Of a stretch of DNA of 64,000 bases, positions 1-10,097 are shown piece by piece. Both the position numbers and the translations under genes were made by a program. Positions within the stretch are counted from its first letter, which is position 1. Every line of letters begins with the position of its first letter. The stretch comes from CAVSLM01 sp963728895 (GTDB lineage: Bacteria > Pseudomonadota > Gammaproteobacteria > JBBQDK01), in contig CAVSLM010000004.1 of the NCBI GenBank assembly GCA_963728895.1, forward strand, positions 175,899 to 239,898, in the 5' to 3' direction. Below the pieces are notes generated by a model that was not told the DNA's origin, searched no databases, and worked only from the letters and a program-made list of their open reading frames with translations.

Positions 1-1255
1 GAACACGATGCGCTACGTCTGCTGGCGCCGAATCACTTCGTGCTCGACTGGGTCAAGGATCACTTCTACCAGAACATCAGCGATGCCGTTGCCGAGGTCG
101 GCGCCGCCCGACCCTTGCGGGTACTGTTCGAGGTGGGCAGTGCAAGTCGCAAGGACGTGGCGGCGGATGATGCGCCCAGGGAACCGATACTGGCACCGGA
201 TCGGCGCGCGAAGGCCGGGGCCGGTGCACTGCACGGTGGCACGCTCAATCCCGGCTACAGCTTCGAGACCTTCGTCGAAGGCAAGTCCAACCAGCTCGCG
301 CGCGCCGCGGCAAGCCAGGTCGCCGAGAACCCGGGCGGCGCGTACAACCCGCTGTTCATGTACGGTGGCGTGGGGCTCGGCAAGACGCATCTGATGCATG
401 CGGTCGGCAACACCATGCTCACGCAACCGTCCCAACGCACGCGTGGTGTATCTGCATTCGGAACGTTTCGTCGCCGACATGGTCAAGGCGCTGCAGCACA
501 ATGCCATCAACGAGTTCAAGCGCTATTATCGCTCGGTCGACGCACTGCTCATCGACGACATCCAGTTCTTCGCCGGCAAGGAGCGCTCCCAGGAGGAGTT
601 CTTCCACACCTTCAATGCACTGCTGGAAGGCCAGCAGCAGGTGATCCTCACCTGCGATCGCTATCCGAAGGAGGTGAACGGGCTGGAGGAAAGGCTCAAG
701 TCGCGTTTCGGCTGGGGATTGACCGTGGCCATCGAGGCGCCCGAGCTGGAGACACGCGTGGCGATTCTCATGAGCAAAGCCCAGCAGGCCAACATCGGCC
801 TGCCCCACGAGGTGGCGTTTTTTATTGCCAAGCGCCTGCGCTCCAACATCCGCGAGCTCGAGGGTGCACTGCGCCGGGTGATCGCCAACGCTCATTTTCT
901 CGGCCGGCCCGTGACGCTGGATTTTGTGAAGGAGTCGCTACGGGACATGCTGGCGCTGCAGGAGAAGCTGATCACCATCGAAAACATCCAGAAGACCGTA
1001 GCCGAGTACTACAAGATCCGCGTCCACGATCTGCTCTCGGCGCGCCGCAGCCGCTCGATCACGCGCCCGCGCCAGGTGGCCATGGCGCTCGCCAAGGAGC
1101 TCACCAGTCACAGCCTCCCCGAAATCGGCGACGCCTTCGGCGGCCGCGACCACACCACGGTGCTGCATGCGTGCCGCAAGGTCATAGAGCTCAAGGAAGC
1201 GGATGCCAGGATCGGGGAGGACTATTCAAACCTGTTGAGAACCCTGACCACTTGA
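1..1255 (+). CDS. dnaA: Chromosomal replication initiator DnaA (5'-truncated, frameshifted)
   Basis: DnaA binds DnaA boxes at oriC, melts the origin and loads the helicase. The window opens inside domain I (residues reading APNHFVLDWVKDHF), so about 30 N-terminal residues are missing. The AAA+ Walker A (GGVGLGKTH) lies near base 365 and Walker B (LLIDDIQFF) near 548. The C-terminal DNA-binding signature (GGRDHTTVLHACRK) is near 1140. The reading frame changes near base 424 (aaccgtccc): removing one C joins NTMLTQ to RPNARVVYLHSERF. Because the gene is essential, a base-call error is likelier than true inactivation. It heads the dnaA-dnaN-recF-gyrB cluster. Identity is certain; only the frame is in doubt. 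Confidence 0.96.
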
Positions 1256-1480
1256 TGTGGATAACTCGCGAACGGCGCGGGAGTGCCGCTCCAGGGGCAG
1301 AGTTACCCACAGCTCGTCCAGAGCTTTACCCCGGACAGGTCGCAGGTTTCACGGATGGAGATGGTGAATTATCTGATTGATTTATTTCTTGTTTTAGAAG
1401 TTATCCTCATTCCATGGGCGAGCTAATAAAGAGCATCAGGCTTCTTCTCTTAACATGATTGATAGTGCGACCAGGCCATC
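1256..1480. other. dnaA-dnaN intergenic region with DnaA boxes (candidate oriC element)
   Basis: TGTGGATAA at 1256-1264 is the exact complement of the consensus DnaA box TTATCCACA. TTACCCACA (1303-1311) and TTATCCTCA (1401-1409) each differ from it at one base. A stretch at about 1365-1410 is clearly AT-rich in an otherwise GC-rich sequence, as a DNA-unwinding element would be. In pseudomonads both flanks of dnaA can carry origin function, so this gap is an origin candidate. It may alternatively be only a DnaA-responsive dnaN promoter. The other flank of dnaA lies outside the window. Confidence 0.5.
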
Positions 1481-2582
1481 ATGAAATTCACCATTCAGCG
1501 GGAAACGCTGCTCAAGTGCTCTGCAACAGGTGATTGGCGTCGTGGAACGCCGCCAGACCTTGGCGGTGCTGTCCAATCTGCTGGTGGTTGCCGGAGAGAA
1601 TGGCATTTCCTTGACGGCGACGGACCTGGAGGTGGAGCTCGTGGCGCAAGCCGCGGTGGAAGGGGCGGAACCTGGCGCGCTCACCATCCCGGCTCGCAAG
1701 TTTTTCGATGTCTGTCGCACGCTGCCGGAAGAGGCACAGTTGGAGGTTGTCTTTGAACAGGAGCGGGTCACGGTACGTTCCGGACGCAGCCGCTTTCATC
1801 TTGCCACCATTCCGGCCGACGACTTCCCGAATCTCGAAGGTGTGCTGGACGCACAGCGGTTCTCGATCGCTCAGAATGCCTTGCAACGGTTGATCAGCAA
1901 GACCCAGTTTTCCATGGCCGTGCAAGACGTGCGCTACTACCTCAACGGTCTGTTGCTGGAAGTGTCGCCGAACCTGGTGCGTGCAGTGGCCACCGACGGT
2001 CATCGCCTCGCCTGGTGCGAGCATTCCATGGATACCGGGGTCGAGGAACTGCGGCAGGTCATCGTACCGCGCAAAGGTGTACAGGAGCTGCTGCGCTTGC
2101 TGCCGGAAACGGACGACGTGGTACCGGTCGAGCTCGGCACCAATCACATCCGCATCACTCTGCCCGAGATCCGCTTCACCTCGAAGCTCATCGACGGACG
2201 TTTCCCGGACTATCAACGCGTGGTGCCGAAAGGCGGCGAGCGATTGCTCATTGCCGAGCGCGAGCCCCTGCGTCAGGCCCTGCTGCGCACTTCCATTCTC
2301 TCGAACGAGAAATACCGGGGGATTCGTCTGAGCTTCGAGGCCGAGCTGTTGCGCATGCAGGCCCACAACCCCGAACAGGAAGAGGCGGAGGAAGAGCTGG
2401 CCGTTTCCTTTCGCGGCGAACCGCTGGACATTGGATTCAACGTCAATTACCTGATCGAAGCCATCGCCGCGGTGGATGGCGAGCAGATCCAGATGGGGCT
2501 GATCGATTCGAACAGCAGCTGCATCATCCAGGCTCCCGGCAGCAGCGACTGTCGTTACGTCGTGATGCCCATGCGCTTGTAG
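1481..2582 (+). CDS. dnaN: DNA polymerase III beta sliding clamp DnaN (frameshifted near its start)
   Basis: This is the processivity clamp of DNA polymerase III. The start at 1481 encodes the typical clamp beginning MKFTIQRETLLK. The rest of the protein (LQQVIGVVERRQTLAVLSNLL onward) is one frame away, so there is one surplus base around 1517 (ctcaagtgctctg). From there the frame is open to 2582 and ends YVVMPMRL, the canonical clamp C-terminus. Corrected length is 366 residues, normal for the family. The frameshift is most likely a sequencing error. recF follows after 15 bases. Confidence 0.96.
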
Positions 2583-2597
2583 TCCCCGCGCCACGCG

Positions 2598-3677
2598 ATG
2601 CACCTCGACGGCATCGGCATCCGTGACGTCCGCAACCTCGTCCACGTCGAACTACCGCTCTCACCCGGTCTCAATGTCTTCTGCGGCGCCAACGCGTCCG
2701 GGAAGACCAGCCTGCTCGAGGCGGTGCATCTGCTGAGCAGGGGCCGTTCCTTCCGCACCAGCCGATTGGATGACGTCATCCGGCATACGGCCGAAGCCTT
2801 GAGGGTCGCCGGCCGGGTGGTGTATCCGCAGCGCAGTCCGGTCTCCTTGGGCATCCGGCGTTCGCGTACGGAGACGGAAATCCGTGTTGGCGGGTATCCG
2901 GCAAACTCGTTCGCCGAGCTGAGCGTGCATATGCCGCTGCAGATCATCCAGCCCGACAGCCACGAGCTCATCGAGCAAGGTCCCAGGTTTCGCCGGCGTT
3001 TCCTGGATTGGGGGGTGTTCCACGTGGAACCGGCCTACCACCCGGTTTGGCAACGCTATCAGCGCGCGCTGCGACAACGCAACGCAGCCCTGCGAGCCGG
3101 CAGCTCCGCGCCGGCAGTGGCCGCCTGGCACCAGGAGCTGGATGAGGCGGCCGAGCGCATGGATGACCTGCGGCGCGGATACCTGCAACGCCTGAACGCG
3201 CTGCTTCCGCGGTACGTGCAGGAGATTCTTGGCGACTGCGCCCTGCAGCTCGGCTATCTGCGTGGCTGGCCCGAAGGTACTGGCCTGCGGGAGCTGCTGG
3301 AACGAGCCCTGCCGAGAGAGCGCGAGGTGGGCCACACGCGGTACGGACCGCACCGGGCCGATCTCGCGCTCGAGATCGAGGGAAGAAAGGCGCGGGACTG
3401 CCTGTCGCGCGGTCAGCAAAAAGCGCTGGTGGCCGCGCTACTCGTCGCGCAGGTGGTCTGTTACCGCGAAGTTACCGCCGAGACCTGCCTGTTCCTGATT
3501 GACGATCTCCCATCAGAGCTCGATGACGAGCACCGAGGGCGGTTGCTGCAGGCTTTGCACAGCCTGGGACTCCAGATGCTGGTGACCGCCATCGACCCGG
3601 GGATGCTGGCGTACGAATTCTGGACACCGCGCGCGCTGTTTCACGTGGAACGCGGAACTTTCCGGCCAATGGTATAA
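2598..3677 (+). CDS. recF: DNA replication and repair protein RecF
   Basis: RecF is an SMC-like ATPase that acts with RecO and RecR to load RecA at single-strand gaps. Of 359 residues, the N-terminus carries Walker A (GANASGKTSLLEA, about residues 30-42). The ABC-type signature (LSRGQQKAL, about 269) and Walker B (LFLIDDLPSELD, about 295) follow in the C-terminal half. Length and position between dnaN and gyrB are standard. Its stop codon overlaps a TATAAT hexamer that may serve gyrB. Intact. Confidence 0.97.
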   Translation: MHLDGIGIRDVRNLVHVELPLSPGLNVFCGANASGKTSLLEAVHLLSRGRSFRTSRLDDVIRHTAEALRVAGRVVYPQRSPVSLGIRRSRTETEIRVGGYPANSFAELSVHMPLQIIQPDSHELIEQGPRFRRRFLDWGVFHVEPAYHPVWQRYQRALRQRNAALRAGSSAPAVAAWHQELDEAAERMDDLRRGYLQRLNALLPRYVQEILGDCALQLGYLRGWPEGTGLRELLERALPREREVGHTRYGPHRADLALEIEGRKARDCLSRGQQKALVAALLVAQVVCYREVTAETCLFLIDDLPSELDDEHRGRLLQALHSLGLQMLVTAIDPGMLAYEFWTPRALFHVERGTFRPMV

Positions 3678-3678
3678 T
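3670..3678 (+). promoter_or_regulatory. Candidate extended -10 promoter for gyrB
   Basis: TGGTATAAT matches the extended -10 pattern TGnTATAAT. It overlaps the recF stop codon and lies 28 bases before the gyrB ATG. No convincing -35 hexamer is seen at 17 bases upstream, which is acceptable for extended -10 promoters. It would let gyrB be transcribed separately from dnaN-recF. Confidence 0.4.
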
Positions 3679-3705
3679 GACGTGCTTACGGCCCAGGGAC
3701 AGCGC

Positions 3706-6123
3706 ATGAATCAAATCCCCAAGTACGATTCTTCCAATATCAAAGTATTAAAGGGGCTGGATGCGGTCCGCAAGCGTCCCGGGATGTACATCGGCGACAC
3801 GGATGACGGTACCGGTCTGCACCACATGGTATTCGAAGTCGTCGACAACTCGATCGACGAGGCGCTGGCCGGCTTTTGCTCGGAAATCACCGTAACCATC
3901 CACAGTGACGGCTCCGTAACCGTCACCGACAACGGCCGTGGCATTCCCGTGGACATCCACCCCGAGGAGGGACGATCTGCCGCCGAGGTCATCATGACGG
4001 TGCTGCACGCCGGTGGAAAGTTCGACGACAACTCCTACAAGGTGTCCGGTGGCCTGCATGGCGTGGGGGTTTCCGTTGTCAACGCGCTGTCCGAGGTACT
4101 GCAGCTCACCATTCGGCGCGACGGCCAGATCCACGAGCAGGAATACCACCTCGGCGAGCCCGTCGCACCGCTGCACGTGGTCGGGGAATCGGACCAGACC
4201 GGGACGGAAATTCGCTTCTGGCCGAGCGCGACCATCTTCACGAATCTCGAATTTCACTACGACATCCTGGCCAAGCGACTGCGCGAGCTGTCTTTCCTCA
4301 ACTCCGGCGTGCACATCTCCATTACCGAGGAGTTGAGCGGCAAGAGTGACACCTTCGAATATCAAGGGGGAATCCGCGCCTTCGTCGAGCACCTCAATCG
4401 CAACAAGACGCCGCTGCACTCCACGGTGTTCTACTTCAGCGTCGAGCGCGAGGGCGTGGGCGTCGAGGTGGCGATGCAGTGGAACGACTCCTATCAGGAA
4501 AATATCTTCTGCTTTACCAACAACATACCTCAGCGCGATGGCGGCACGCACTTGGCCGGGTTCCGTAGCGCCCTGACCCGTACGCTGAACCATTACATCG
4601 AGCAGGAAGGCGTGGCCAAACGCGCCAAAGTGGCCACCACCGGCGACGATGCCCGCGAGGGCCTGACCGCCGTACTCTCGGTCAAGGTGCACGACCCGAA
4701 GTTCTCGTCCCAAACCAAGGACAAGCTGGTGTCGTCCGAGGTGAAGGCCGCCGTCGAGTCGGCCGTGGCAGAGAAATTCAGCGACTACCTGTTGGAGAAC
4801 CCCTCCGAGGCGCGCGCCATCACCGGCAAGATCGTCGACGCGGCGCGGGCACGCGAGGCGGCACGCCGGGCACGCGAAATGACCCGTCGCAAGGGGGCAC
4901 TGGACGTGGCGGGTCTGCCGGGCAAGCTCGCCGACTGCCAGGAGAAGGACCCGGGACTTTCCGAACTGTTTCTGGTGGAGGGTGACTCTGCCGGCGGTTC
5001 CGCCAAGCAGGGACGCGATCGCAAGTATCAGGCGATCCTTCCGCTCAAGGGCAAAATCCTCAACGTGGAGAAGGCGCGCTTCGACAAGATGCTGAGCTCG
5101 GCGGAAGTCGGCACGCTGATCACGGCGCTCGGCTGCGGTATCGGGCGCGAGGAGTTCAATCCCGACAAGCTGCGCTACCACCGCGTCATCATCATGACCG
5201 ACGCCGACGTGGACGGCTCGCACATCCGCACGCTGCTGCTGACCTTCTTCTACCGGCAGATGGTGGAGCTGATCGAACGCGGTCATATCTACATCGCCCA
5301 GCCACCCCTCTACAAGGTGAAGAAGGGCAAGCAGGAGCACTACGTGAAGGACGACGGCGAGCTCAACGAGTACCTGCTGCAGCTCGCGCTGGATGGCGCC
5401 AGACTCTACCCTGCGCCAGAAGCGCTGCCCGTTTTCGGACCGGGCCTGGAGAGTCTCGCCCGCCAGTATCTTGCCGCCATGATGACCATCCGCCGCCTGT
5501 CCAAGCGGTACGATCCGCAGGTGCTGACGATCATCATCGGTTTGCGCGAACTCGGCGGAGAGGCGCTCTACGATCGCGCGCAGATCACCGCCTGGTTCCA
5601 GGAGCTGGAGGGCCGTCTCAATGCCACGCCCGGGCCAAACATCCGTTATGCCGTTGACGTGGAGCTCGATCCGGACCGCGCGAGCTTCCGTGCGCGCATC
5701 GCCCGCCGCACCCATGGGATCGCGGCCGAACATGTCGTGAGCAGCGACTTCTTCAAGACCGCTGAATACAAGTCTTTGATATCGCTTGGAAAGAGCCTGG
5801 ATCAATTGCTGGGCGAAGGTGCTTACGTGCAGCGCGGCGAGCGCCAGCAGACGGTGCGGGATTTCAACGAGGCCATGCAGTGGCTGATGGACGAGGCCCG
5901 GCGTGGGCAGCAGATCCAGCGCTACAAGGGACTTGGAGAGATGAATCCGGAGCAGCTCTGGGAAACCACGATGAATCCGGAAACCCGCCGCCTGCTGCGG
6001 GTGCAGATCGAGGACGTGGTCGCCTCCGACGAAGTGTTCACCACTCTGATGGGCGATCAGGTCGAGCCGCGGCGCGAGTTCATCGAGGGCAACGCCCTGT
6101 ACGTGGCCAACCTGGACGTCTGA
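3706..6123 (+). CDS. gyrB: DNA gyrase subunit B
   Basis: This is the ATPase subunit of gyrase, which introduces negative supercoils. The 805 residues show the GHKL ATPase start (YDSSNIKVLKGLDAVRKRPG), the GGLHGVGVSVVNALS motif, the TOPRIM signature (EGDSAGGSAKQGRDR) and DADVDGSHIRTLLL. The insertion of about 170 residues in the C-terminal half is typical of Gram-negative gyrase B and helps place the organism. An in-frame GTG lies at 3682, but the ATG at 3706 is preferred: AGGGAC precedes it by about 6 bases and MNQIPKYDSSNIKVLKGL is the family start. Convergent with the next gene. Confidence 0.98.
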   Translation: MNQIPKYDSSNIKVLKGLDAVRKRPGMYIGDTDDGTGLHHMVFEVVDNSIDEALAGFCSEITVTIHSDGSVTVTDNGRGIPVDIHPEEGRSAAEVIMTVLHAGGKFDDNSYKVSGGLHGVGVSVVNALSEVLQLTIRRDGQIHEQEYHLGEPVAPLHVVGESDQTGTEIRFWPSATIFTNLEFHYDILAKRLRELSFLNSGVHISITEELSGKSDTFEYQGGIRAFVEHLNRNKTPLHSTVFYFSVEREGVGVEVAMQWNDSYQENIFCFTNNIPQRDGGTHLAGFRSALTRTLNHYIEQEGVAKRAKVATTGDDAREGLTAVLSVKVHDPKFSSQTKDKLVSSEVKAAVESAVAEKFSDYLLENPSEARAITGKIVDAARAREAARRAREMTRRKGALDVAGLPGKLADCQEKDPGLSELFLVEGDSAGGSAKQGRDRKYQAILPLKGKILNVEKARFDKMLSSAEVGTLITALGCGIGREEFNPDKLRYHRVIIMTDADVDGSHIRTLLLTFFYRQMVELIERGHIYIAQPPLYKVKKGKQEHYVKDDGELNEYLLQLALDGARLYPAPEALPVFGPGLESLARQYLAAMMTIRRLSKRYDPQVLTIIIGLRELGGEALYDRAQITAWFQELEGRLNATPGPNIRYAVDVELDPDRASFRARIARRTHGIAAEHVVSSDFFKTAEYKSLISLGKSLDQLLGEGAYVQRGERQQTVRDFNEAMQWLMDEARRGQQIQRYKGLGEMNPEQLWETTMNPETRRLLRVQIEDVVASDEVFTTLMGDQVEPRREFIEGNALYVANLDV

Positions 6124-6174
6124 CCGTCTTCCCGAGCGCACGGTGGCGGTGCGCACCTTCGCGGGCGATCCACC

Positions 6175-6969
6175 TTACACTTCCCGCTCGCGCGCGACGG
6201 GCCCACTGATCTCTCGCATGGTGTTCTCGATCCATTGCTCTGCAAGGGCGGTCACCTGCGCCGCGCTGCGCCCTTGCGGAAAAATGGCCGGCCCCACCGC
6301 CAGCGTGATGGTGCCGGGACGTTTGACGAACCCGCGGCGCGGCCAGTACTCACCGGCATTGTGGGCCACCGGTATCACTGGGTAGCCGCTGGCGACCGCA
6401 AGCGCCGCCCCGCTCTGGCTGAAGCGCCGCGTCTCGCCGGGCGCGACACGCGTCCCTTCGGGGAACACGATCACCCAACGTCCCGCGCGCAGGCGCTCCG
6501 TTCCCTGCTCCAGCACCTGGCGTAATGCCTTGCGTGTCGCCTTGCGATCGATCGCGATGGGCTCGAGCATGGCAAGTCCCCAACCGAAAAACGGAATCCA
6601 CAGCAGCTCGCGTTTCAGCACCCAGGTCTGGGCCGGGAAGAGAAACTGCAACGCGAGCGTTTCCCATGCCGACTGGTGCTTGGACAGCACCACGGCGTTG
6701 GTGCCCGGCAAGTGCTCACGTCCCTGCACGCGATAGAACAGCCGGCAGGTGACACCAAGCCACCAGATGTTGAAGTGCGACCAGAGGGCGACGAAGCGGG
6801 AGCGCTGTGCGAAGGGCAGCGGATAGGTGAGCAGCGTGAGCGGCGCATACGCGACGGTGGAAAGCACGAGGCCCAGCCAGAAAAGCGCGGAGCGCACCAC
6901 CAGACCCGCCGCTCCGGCCGGTGCACCCCTCGCCTGCGCCGCGTCGCAGCCGGGCGCTGGATCATTCAT
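6175..6969 (-). CDS. plsC: 1-acyl-sn-glycerol-3-phosphate acyltransferase family protein
   Basis: This is a membrane acyltransferase of the PlsC family, which makes phosphatidic acid from lysophosphatidic acid. Its 264 residues show an N-terminal hydrophobic segment (LFWLGLVLSTVAYAPLTLL). The acyltransferase motif I follows in the form KHQSAWE, where His and Asp are usual; here the motif reads HxxxxE with Gln-Ser-Ala between. FPEGTR is motif III. The ATG at 6969 is chosen because upstream in-frame sequence lies inside gmhB. In Pseudomonas the gene next to gyrB is also a PlsC homologue (lptA), beside gmhB and glyS. Confidence 0.9.
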   Translation of the reverse strand: MNDPAPGCDAAQARGAPAGAAGLVVRSALFWLGLVLSTVAYAPLTLLTYPLPFAQRSRFVALWSHFNIWWLGVTCRLFYRVQGREHLPGTNAVVLSKHQSAWETLALQFLFPAQTWVLKRELLWIPFFGWGLAMLEPIAIDRKATRKALRQVLEQGTERLRAGRWVIVFPEGTRVAPGETRRFSQSGAALAVASGYPVIPVAHNAGEYWPRRGFVKRPGTITLAVGPAIFPQGRSAAQVTALAEQWIENTMREISGPVAREREV

Positions 6970-6991
6970 TTCCGCGCTGTGGGTACGGTGT

Positions 6992-7540
6992 CTATGGTGT
7001 GCCCTCGCGGGTGAGGGCGTCGACGAGAGCGGACAGATCGCGGTAGACCGGCACGTCTTGCAGCTCTGCGGCATGGGCGCGCAGGGTCTGCGCTCCCTTG
7101 CCGGTCAGCAGCAGCACCGGCCGCGCGCCGGCCGCCCGGGCCGCCTGGACATCGCGCAGTGAATCGCCTACGGCCGGCACGCCCGCGAGCTCCACATGCA
7201 GCCGCGCCGCGATGTCCAGCAACAGACCGGGTTTGGGTTTGCGGCAGGAGCAGCCTTCGTCCGGTCCGTGCGGACAGAAGAACACCGCCTCGATATGCCC
7301 GCCGAGGTCGGCGACGAAACGATGCATTTTTTCCTGGATCTGCAGTAATCCCGAGATGTCGAACAGACCCCGCGCCAGTCCCGACTGGTTGCTCGCGATA
7401 ACCACCCAGTAGCCGGCATGATTGAGGCGTGCGATCGCCTCGACGCTGCCGGGAATGGCTTGCCACTCGGCGGGCGACTTGATGTAGTCCTCCCGGTCCT
7501 CGTTGATGACACCGTCGCGATCGAGGATGATCAGCCGCAC
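6992..7540 (-). CDS. gmhB: D-glycero-beta-D-manno-heptose 1,7-bisphosphate 7-phosphatase
   Basis: This HAD-family phosphatase works in ADP-heptose synthesis for the lipopolysaccharide inner core. Its 182 residues begin with the catalytic LDRDGVINED motif (DxD). The zinc-binding loop CPHGPDEGCSCRKPKPG is characteristic of GmhB. GDSLRDVQAA is the HAD motif IV. The stop lies 22 bases before the plsC start, so the two are probably co-transcribed. Its presence implies a heptose-containing outer membrane. Confidence 0.93.
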   Translation of the reverse strand: MRLIILDRDGVINEDREDYIKSPAEWQAIPGSVEAIARLNHAGYWVVIASNQSGLARGLFDISGLLQIQEKMHRFVADLGGHIEAVFFCPHGPDEGCSCRKPKPGLLLDIAARLHVELAGVPAVGDSLRDVQAARAAGARPVLLLTGKGAQTLRAHAAELQDVPVYRDLSALVDALTREGTP

Positions 7541-7630
7541 GGCAACCGTGCTCCGTCAAGCCGTGCGCACGATGTGGCGGCGGCCCTTGCACTGCGCCGC
7601 GCCGCTCCTGCTCCGGGCATCGCGCGCTGC

Positions 7631-7972
7631 TTACTCATCGACGCCACGAAACTCGGAGACGCGGATGCGTCCGTCCACCATCCGTGCATCGCGCCGCTCG
7701 AGCTTCGCCATCTTGTCCCAGAATCCCTGCAGCAGATCGAAGTCGGCGGCGATCGCCGTACCGATGACCAGTATCAGCAGGTCTGCCACCTCCTCGGCCA
7801 GCGCTTCGCGGCGCTTGCCTTTGGTGATGCAGGAGGAGATCTCACCCAGCTCCTCGGTCATCAACGCCACCCGGTAGACCAGGTCCTCGCCGCCGTTCTC
7901 GCGGAAGCGGTGCTTGCGATGAAAGGCGCGCACCGCCTCCAGCATCTGGCCGTAGGAATCGGGATCGTTCAT
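7631..7972 (-). CDS. MazG-like nucleotide pyrophosphohydrolase
   Basis: This 113-residue all-alpha protein carries the MazG-type metal-binding pattern, EELGE at about residues 42-46 and EEVADLL about 20 residues later. Such enzymes hydrolyse nucleoside triphosphates to monophosphates; the substrate here cannot be read from sequence. ATG at 7972 starts MNDPDSYGQML. The codons upstream are a tandem CGTGTC hexamer that would encode RTRTRTR and are unlikely to be translated. It lies between gmhB and glyS, where Pseudomonas has no such gene. Confidence 0.8.
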   Translation of the reverse strand: MNDPDSYGQMLEAVRAFHRKHRFRENGGEDLVYRVALMTEELGEISSCITKGKRREALAEEVADLLILVIGTAIAADFDLLQGFWDKMAKLERRDARMVDGRIRVSEFRGVDE

Positions 7973-8020
7973 GTCTCGTGTCCGTGTCCGTGTCCGTAGC
8001 ATGAGCGCGTCTGCCGCCCG

Positions 8021-10097
8021 TCAGCCCTGCAGGCGCGACAGGTCCGCCACCTGCAGAAACAGTGCACTGAGCCCGGTGAGGAGCGCAAGACGGTTGGTGC
8101 GCACCGCCGCATCGTCGGTCATCACCATCACCGAATCGAAAAACCGGTCCACCGGCTCGCGCAACGCGGCGAGCAGGGTCATGGCCTGGGTGTAATCGCC
8201 GCGTGCAAGCAGTGGCGCGACCTGCGCAGAGAGCTCGGCGACGCCTGCGGCGAGCGCGCGCTCGGCGGGATCGGTGAGCCGTTGCGGATCCACCTGCTCG
8301 GGTACCGGTTCCTGCGTCTGGCGCAGGATGTTGCGGATGCGTTTGTTGGCTGCCGAGAGCGCCGCGCCTTCGTTCAGGGTGCGAAAGGCGCTGACGGCGT
8401 GCAGGCGCCGGTCGAAGTCGAGCGGTCGCGCCGGCCGGCAGGCCAGAACGGACTCGAATACGTCGGGCTTCAGCCCTCCTTCGAGATAGTAGCCGCGCAG
8501 GCGCTCCATCGCGTAGTCGAACACCTCCGCCTCAACCGCGCCGGCGCGCAGCGCGGCGGGGTAACCGTGGGAGGCGGCGGCGATGGCATCGGCCAGGTTC
8601 AGCTCCAGGCGTCCCTCGATGACGATGCGCAACACCCCCAGCGCCGCGCGGCGCAGACCATAGGGATCCCTGTCGCCGCTCGGGCGCTGGCCGATGGCGA
8701 AAATGCCCACCAGGGTATCGAGGCGGTCGGCGAGCGCCAGAGCCTGACCGCAGCCGCTGGAGGGCAGGCGGTCGCCGGCGTAGCGCGGCAGATACTGCTC
8801 GGTCGATGGCCTGAGCCACTTCGACGGGTTCTCCATCATGCGCGGCGTAGTAGCGCCCCATGATGCCCTGCAGCTCGGGGAACTCGCCCACCATGCTGGA
8901 GAGCAGATCGCACTTGGCGAGCCGTGCGGCGCGCCGTGCCATGGCGGGATCGGCCTGCGCCGCCGGCGCGATGGCCTGGGCCAGACGCTCCAGACGCAGG
9001 GTCTTGTCGTACAGGGTGCCGAGCTGATCCTGGAACACTACGCTCTTGAGATCCGCGAGCCGTTCCCCCAGCGCGCGGCGGCGGTCCTGCTCCCAGAAGA
9101 ACGCCGCGTCACTGAGCCGCGGACGCACCACCCGCTCGTTGCCGGCGCGCACCTGATCCGGGTCGCGGCTCTCGATGTTGCTCACGGCGATGAACCGCGG
9201 CAGCAGTATTCCCTGCGCATCCACCACGTGGAAGTACTTCTGGTTGCCCTTCATGGTGGAGATCAGCGCCTCGTGGGGTACCTGCAGGAACTGCGGATCG
9301 AAGGCACCCATGATCGGCACCGGCCATTCCACCAGCGCTGTCACTTCATCGAGCAGCGCTTCGTCGATCACCGCGGTTCCCCCAGCCGCAGCGGCAGTCT
9401 GCACCACCTGGGTGCGAATCGCCTCGCGGCGCGCATCAAAATCGGCCAGTACGTGACCCTCGCGCTCGAGCAGCGGCGCGTAGTCGCGCGGCTCGGCCAG
9501 ATACAGGGGCTCGGGATGATGGAAGCGATGCCCGCGCGTGTGGCGGCCCGCCTGCTGGCCGAGAATCGTGGCGTCGAGCACCTCGCTGCCGAACAGCAGC
9601 ACCACCCAGTGCACCGGGCGCACGAACTCCTCCTCGAGTGCGCCCCAGCGCATGCGCTTGGGTATGGGCAGGCGCGCCAGCGCTTCTTCCACGATGCCCG
9701 GCACCAGCGCACCCGCCGGCTGCCCGGGCTGGGTGCTGCGAAACACCAGCCATGCGCCCTTTTCCGTCTCCTCGTGCTCCAGGTCGTCGACCGCGACCTT
9801 GCAGGAGCGCGCGAATCCTTCCGCCGCCCTGGTGGGCGCACCGTCCGCTCCGAACGCTGCGCCCAGCGCTGGACCGCGGCGCTCCAGCACCCGATCCGGC
9901 TGGCGTGCGATCAAGCCCTGCACCAGCACGGCAAGGCGCCGCGGCGTGGCGTAGGGGCGCAGCGCCAAGAAGTCCAGGGCATCGTGCTCCAGCCCCTCGC
10001 GCATACCTGCCGTGAATGCGTCCGAAAGCGAGCGCAGCGCCTTGGGCGGCAACTCCTCGGTACCGATCTCGATCAGCAGGTCACGACGCTCAGCCAC
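8021..10097 (-). CDS. glyS: Glycyl-tRNA synthetase beta subunit (frameshifted)
   Basis: This is the beta subunit of the alpha2-beta2 glycyl-tRNA synthetase. The start is GTG at 10097, reading VAERRDLLIEIGTEELPPKAL and overlapping the glyQ stop by eight bases. Near 8801 the frame shifts: VEVAQAID continues as EQYLPRYAGDRLPSSGCG only after dropping one base (cgaccgag on the minus strand). Corrected length is about 691 residues, normal for GlyS, ending in the anticodon-binding region (PVDRFFDSVMVMTDD). The gene is essential, so sequence error is the likely cause. Confidence 0.95.

Noticed and set aside
418..432. Programmed frameshift in dnaA
   Set aside because: No slippery heptamer or downstream structure is evident, and similar one-base slips affect dnaN and glyS. 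Sequence error is simpler.
1512..2645. A 377-codon minus-strand frame opposite dnaN
   Set aside because: Antisense to a certain gene and without similarity to any family.
6136..6154. Hairpin between gyrB and plsC (GCGCAC/GTGCGC) as a terminator
   Set aside because: The six-base stem has no T-run on either strand, so it was not called.
3748..6156. An 802-codon minus-strand frame opposite gyrB
   Set aside because: Shadow of gyrB codon bias; no motifs, no ribosome site.
7977..7996. Tandem CGTGTC hexamers as a phase-variation tract
   Set aside because: Only three units and located just outside the chosen start of the MazG-like gene. It would matter only if translation began further upstream.
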